7,642 bases of DNA from Planctomycetales bacterium (GTDB lineage Bacteria; Planctomycetota; UBA11346): positions 1 to 7,642 of the forward strand of contig JANYGY010000255.1 in assembly GCA_025362255.1 (NCBI GenBank), read 5' to 3'. Below, piece by piece: positions 6,153-7,642 of the stretch. Both the position numbers and the translations under genes were made by a program. The notes beneath the pieces are model-generated. The model saw nothing but the letters and a program-made list of their open reading frames with translations, ran no database searches and was not told the origin of the DNA. Position 1 is the first letter of the stretch. Each line of letters starts with the position of its first letter.

Positions 6153-6335
6153 AGCGGTCAATACTCAGTCATCTTCCTAGATTAAAGAGAGGCCTGACTG
6201 GGCAAGACCATAATTTCCATCGACTCGGGCAGAGCGCGCTTCGCAGACGAATACTATGAAAATAGACCGGCACCTTAACCAGACGCGAATCAGCAGTCGC
6301 CTTGCTCGCCCCCGTCCACAGGCCAACATTAGGTG
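6153..6335. promoter_or_regulatory. Divergent spacer before the antiporter gene
   Basis: About 183 bases between the small envelope gene and the antiporter gene, transcribed away from each other. It is mixed in composition, AT-rich near the left gene and GC-rich near the right. On the minus strand a TTTAAT (near 6180-6185) could be a -10 for the envelope gene, but no well-spaced -35 accompanies it. Nothing convincing is seen for the antiporter. No terminator hairpin or repeat was found. Confidence 0.3.
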
Positions 6336-7642
6336 ATGCTGCGATGGCTTTTCTTGTTGGCTGCGGGATTCCCACTTTCGGCCGCGGAAACCGGAACCAG
6401 CACCCCGCCCGGCTGGGCTGTGCTGCCGTTTGCGATACTGCTTTTGGCGGTGGCGATCATGCCGCTGGTTGCGGCAAAGATGTGGCATCGGCGATACCCG
6501 CTGGTGGCCTTCGGCTTGGCGGCGGTGGTGGCAATTTATTATCTCGCGACCGGTCGGGCAGGGACGTTGGTCCACGTCGGATTTGAATACCTGTCGTTCA
6601 TCAGTGTCGTCGCGTGCCTGTTTCTGGTCACTGCCGGAGTGGTGTTGAAACTCGGTTTCACCGGCAGTCCCCGCACCAATACCGCCTTGTTGCTGTTTGG
6701 CGCCCTGCTCGCCAATGCGATCGGCACCACTGGTGCCTCGATCCTGCTGATCCGCCCTTTTCTACAGATGAACCGCGGGCGCTTGCGACCTTATCATCTG
6801 GTCTTCTTCATCTTCTTGGTGGCCAACATCGGCGGGGCTTTGACTCCTATTGGCGATCCGCCGTTAATGCTCGGCTACCTCAAGGGCATCGAATTCGTGC
6901 GGTTTTTCGAACTCAACCTGCCTGAGTGGCTGTGCGCTCTTGGGCTGCTGGGCACGATATTCTATCTCTTCGATCGACGTAATCCGGCGCCGCCGGATCA
7001 GGCTGAACACGGCGGCGAAGTAGTGATCACCGGGGTCAAGAACATCGCCCTGCTGGCGGTCGCGGTCGGCTGCATCCTGATCGATCCGAACCGGGGCGAT
7101 TGGGTGCCGGGGCTGACCCACGGCCCGGCGGGATGGGGCCTGCATCTGGGCAAGCCGCCGAGCCCCGACATCGAGACGTTCAGCTTCGTCCGCGAACTCC
7201 TCTTGCTGGGCATCGGTTGGTATGCATTCCGCACCACCCCGCCCGAAAATCTGCGCGTGAATGATTTCAAGGCAGAGCCGCTGCGCGAGGTCGCGATCCT
7301 GTTTGTTGGAATCTTCGTGACCATGCTGCCAGCCTTGGAATTGATCCGGGCCCAGGCGATGTCGGGTGCGTTGTATGGCGTCCCGTTGACCCCCTTGGCC
7401 TATTATTTCGGCACCGGATTCTTCTCCGCGATCCTCGACAATGCCCCGACGTTCATGGCCTTCATGGCCGGGATGGAAGGCCAGCATCAACTGACGATTG
7501 CGCAGATCGGGGCCTCGGCTGATCCGCTGGTGGTGCGCTCGTTCGGCGCCTGCGCGGTGGCCAGTGTGTTCTGGGGGGCGATGACCTACATCGGCAACGG
7601 GCCGAATTTCATGGTCAAGGCGATTGCCGAAAACATGCGCGG
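6336..7642 (+). CDS. Sodium:proton antiporter-like membrane protein (partial, 3' end missing)
   Basis: An open frame of 435 codons running off the right edge. It starts with a probable signal peptide (MLRWLFLLAAGFPLSAA), followed by many hydrophobic segments, for example 27-45, 54-71, 86-106, 116-140 and 153-165. The diagnostic segments are NIGGALTPIGDPPLMLGYLKG (first residues at 164), DNAPTF (368-373) and GNGPNFMVKAIAE (from 420). These match the NhaD/CitMHS-like 'sodium:proton antiporter' proteins of the ion transporter superfamily, in which the TPxGDPP and NAP motifs line the ion path of two inverted repeats. It would exchange sodium for protons across the inner membrane; the ion is inferred from the family and a dicarboxylate substrate is not excluded. 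ATG 6336 was chosen because it opens the signal peptide, with GTG 6333 adjacent; no good ribosome-binding site is seen. Only the last part of the second repeat is lost. Confidence 0.88.
   Translation, partial: MLRWLFLLAAGFPLSAAETGTSTPPGWAVLPFAILLLAVAIMPLVAAKMWHRRYPLVAFGLAAVVAIYYLATGRAGTLVHVGFEYLSFISVVACLFLVTAGVVLKLGFTGSPRTNTALLLFGALLANAIGTTGASILLIRPFLQMNRGRLRPYHLVFFIFLVANIGGALTPIGDPPLMLGYLKGIEFVRFFELNLPEWLCALGLLGTIFYLFDRRNPAPPDQAEHGGEVVITGVKNIALLAVAVGCILIDPNRGDWVPGLTHGPAGWGLHLGKPPSPDIETFSFVRELLLLGIGWYAFRTTPPENLRVNDFKAEPLREVAILFVGIFVTMLPALELIRAQAMSGALYGVPLTPLAYYFGTGFFSAILDNAPTFMAFMAGMEGQHQLTIAQIGASADPLVVRSFGACAVASVFWGAMTYIGNGPNFMVKAIAENMR

Noticed and set aside
6162..6185. Mini-frame (ATG ACT GAG TAT TGA, minus strand) before the small envelope gene
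   Set aside because: The AGGA before it is only two bases from the ATG, too close for normal initiation, and four codons are likely by chance.

Overview
The window reads as a GC-rich bacterial chromosome segment, probably from the Planctomycetota or a relative in the PVC group. That assignment is an inference. It rests on an exported protein with an NPCBM carbohydrate-binding domain, a phytanoyl-CoA-dioxygenase-like oxygenase paired with an AraC-type regulator, and a TrmE/MnmE-like GTPase of a reduced type that I associate with planctomycetes. Start sites have weak Shine-Dalgarno matches throughout. No tRNA, rRNA, CRISPR array, insertion sequence or phage gene was seen.

Layout. (1) 1-1452, minus: one uninterrupted reading frame that starts as a glutamyl-Q tRNA(Asp) synthetase and continues, without a stop, into an MnmE-like GTPase cut off by the window's left edge. 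(2) 1497-2210, minus: a non-haem iron oxygenase of the phytanoyl-CoA dioxygenase family, 44 bases upstream of gene 1 and possibly co-transcribed with it. (3) 2262-3116, plus: an AraC-family regulator divergent from gene 2. (4) 3138-3836, minus: a YqiA-like alpha/beta-hydrolase, convergent with gene 3. (5) 4041-4406, plus: a single STAS-domain protein, overlapping by four bases (6) 4403-5593, plus: the NPCBM protein. (7) 5622-6152, minus: a small AT-richer gene for an unrecognised envelope protein. (8) 6336 to the right edge, plus: a sodium:proton antiporter-like membrane protein, 3' end missing.

The most interesting item is gene 1. Both halves belong to families that act on position 34 (the wobble base) of tRNA: GluQRS glutamylates queuosine in tRNA(Asp), and MnmE builds the cmnm5 group on U34. 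A single polypeptide carrying both would be a fused wobble-base enzyme. However, the synthetase half has lost most of its usual zinc ligands and the MnmE-like half is shortened, so the fusion may have a changed role. Genes 2 and 3 look like a small catabolic oxygenase and its regulator. Genes 5 and 6 look like a translationally coupled pair. The remaining genes appear to be single units. The sequence is also unusually rich in GATC and CGATCG.
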